A DNA stretch of 6,898 nucleotides from Clostridiales bacterium DTU092 (GTDB taxonomy: Bacteria > Bacillota > Clostridia > Caldicoprobacterales > Caldicoprobacteraceae). The notes under the pieces are model-generated. The model did not search any database, had not been told where the DNA came from, and saw nothing but the letters and a program-made list of their open reading frames with translations. The stretch spans positions 1 through 6,898 of the forward strand of contig LFTM01000150.1 of the NCBI GenBank assembly GCA_001513505.1. The letters run 5' to 3'. This document shows, piece by piece, positions 6,483 through 6,898 of the stretch; the stretch's first letter is position 1; every line of letters starts with the position of its first letter. The translations under genes were made by a program, and so were the position numbers.

Positions 6483-6497
6483 AGGAGACGGGGCAAC
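6483..6497 (+). promoter_or_regulatory. Ribosome binding site of spoIVB
   Basis: AGGAG at 6483-6487 ends 10 nt before ATG 6498. The spacing is slightly long but within the usual range. It supports this start, which places a hydrophobic membrane segment right after a short basic amino terminus, as SpoIVB requires. Confidence 0.65.
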
Positions 6498-6898
6498 ATG
6501 GTAAATACCAAAGCAAAAAAGGCATTAGGAATATTATTGACTTTATTATTTTTGCTAATAAACTATTCACCTTTAGTTCAAAACATAAAGGAGATTCCAT
6601 CTGAACTGCAGATCTTCGAAGGTGATGCTCATATAATCAATTTTGGCCTGCCCTTTTCAGTTAAAATAGAAGGGGATAATGTGGATGCTCTAAAATTTAA
6701 CGGCAGCACATTAAAAGAGCAAACAAGCTTTAATATGAAACAACCCCTGACAATTGAAACTGTAGACGAAGGTAATACAGAGCTGGTTTTCAAACTTTTT
6801 GGCGTATTACCAATAAAACAAATGAGAATAATGGTACAGCCTGCAAAAAAGATATTCCCGGGAGGGAATTCTATTGGTGTATCTTTATATACCCAGGG
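6498..6898 (+). CDS. spoIVB: SpoIVB peptidase (sporulation stage IV protein B), 3' end outside window
   Basis: SpoIVB is a serine peptidase secreted from the forespore into the intermembrane space. There it cleaves SpoIVFA, releasing the SpoIVFB protease to activate sigma-K in the mother cell. The frame is open from ATG 6498 to the window edge, giving 133 codons. A short basic amino terminus (MVNTKAKK) precedes one hydrophobic segment (about residues 9-24), fitting a membrane anchor or uncleaved signal. A beta-rich region follows, and VFKLFGVLPIKQMRIMV (97-113) leads into FPGGNSIGVSL (120-130), the characteristic entry to the PDZ domain of SpoIVB. The PDZ domain and catalytic serine domain would lie beyond the window, so activity cannot be judged. 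Identification rests on the LFGxxPIK and PGGxSIGV motifs and on the position directly after recN, conserved across sporeformers, with spo0A expected next. Confidence 0.9.
   Translation, partial: MVNTKAKKALGILLTLLFLLINYSPLVQNIKEIPSELQIFEGDAHIINFGLPFSVKIEGDNVDALKFNGSTLKEQTSFNMKQPLTIETVDEGNTELVFKLFGVLPIKQMRIMVQPAKKIFPGGNSIGVSLYTQ

Noticed and set aside
1..6898. Mobile elements, CRISPR arrays, tRNA/rRNA, riboswitches or a novel multi-gene system
   Set aside because: I saw no direct repeat array, no inverted repeats bounding a transposase and no RNA gene signature. The only noncoding stretch longer than 30 nt is 6358-6497, which is explained by a terminator, a promoter candidate and a ribosome site. 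The region is a conserved core operon.

Overview
The window looks like ordinary chromosomal DNA from an endospore-forming, low-GC clostridial Firmicute. The best guess is a relative of Ruminiclostridium, Acetivibrio or Clostridium thermocellum. The evidence is AT-rich coding DNA, strong Shine-Dalgarno sequences of the AGGAGG type, and the gene order dxs, tlyA, nadK, argR, recN, spoIVB. From general knowledge of Firmicute genomes, this order usually lies downstream of xseA/xseB/ispA and upstream of spo0A. The genus assignment is inference; no taxonomic search was run.

Layout: every gene reads on the + strand. Positions 1-519 hold the 3' part of a small membrane protein resembling a CNNM/DUF21 (CorB/CorC-type) transmembrane domain. 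Positions 548-2446 encode 1-deoxy-D-xylulose-5-phosphate synthase (dxs). A TlyA-type S4-domain rRNA 2'-O-methyltransferase (2433-3257) overlaps the end of dxs by 14 nt. NAD kinase (3269-4153, GTG start) follows after 11 nt, and the arginine repressor ArgR (4155-4607) after 1 nt. Next is recN (4633-6357), which carries an in-frame TAG at codon 80. A Rho-independent terminator at about 6375-6399 ends this block. A separate unit then starts: a candidate forespore (sigma-F/sigma-G-like) promoter at 6424-6453, followed by the first 133 codons of spoIVB, which runs off the window.

How the genes fit together: the first six genes are spaced like one housekeeping operon (gaps of 28 nt or less, two of them an overlap or 1 nt). 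It mixes isoprenoid precursor synthesis, ribosome modification, NADP supply, arginine regulation and recombinational repair. These functions are not one pathway; the linkage is a conserved arrangement. spoIVB is a sporulation signalling protease and appears to be insulated by the terminator and to have its own promoter.

The one real anomaly is the amber codon in recN. The frame is open on both sides, the rebuilt protein has normal length, and all ATPase motifs are present. That pattern fits a single recent nonsense substitution or a base-calling error. I found no mobile element, CRISPR array, tRNA, rRNA, riboswitch or undescribed multi-gene system.
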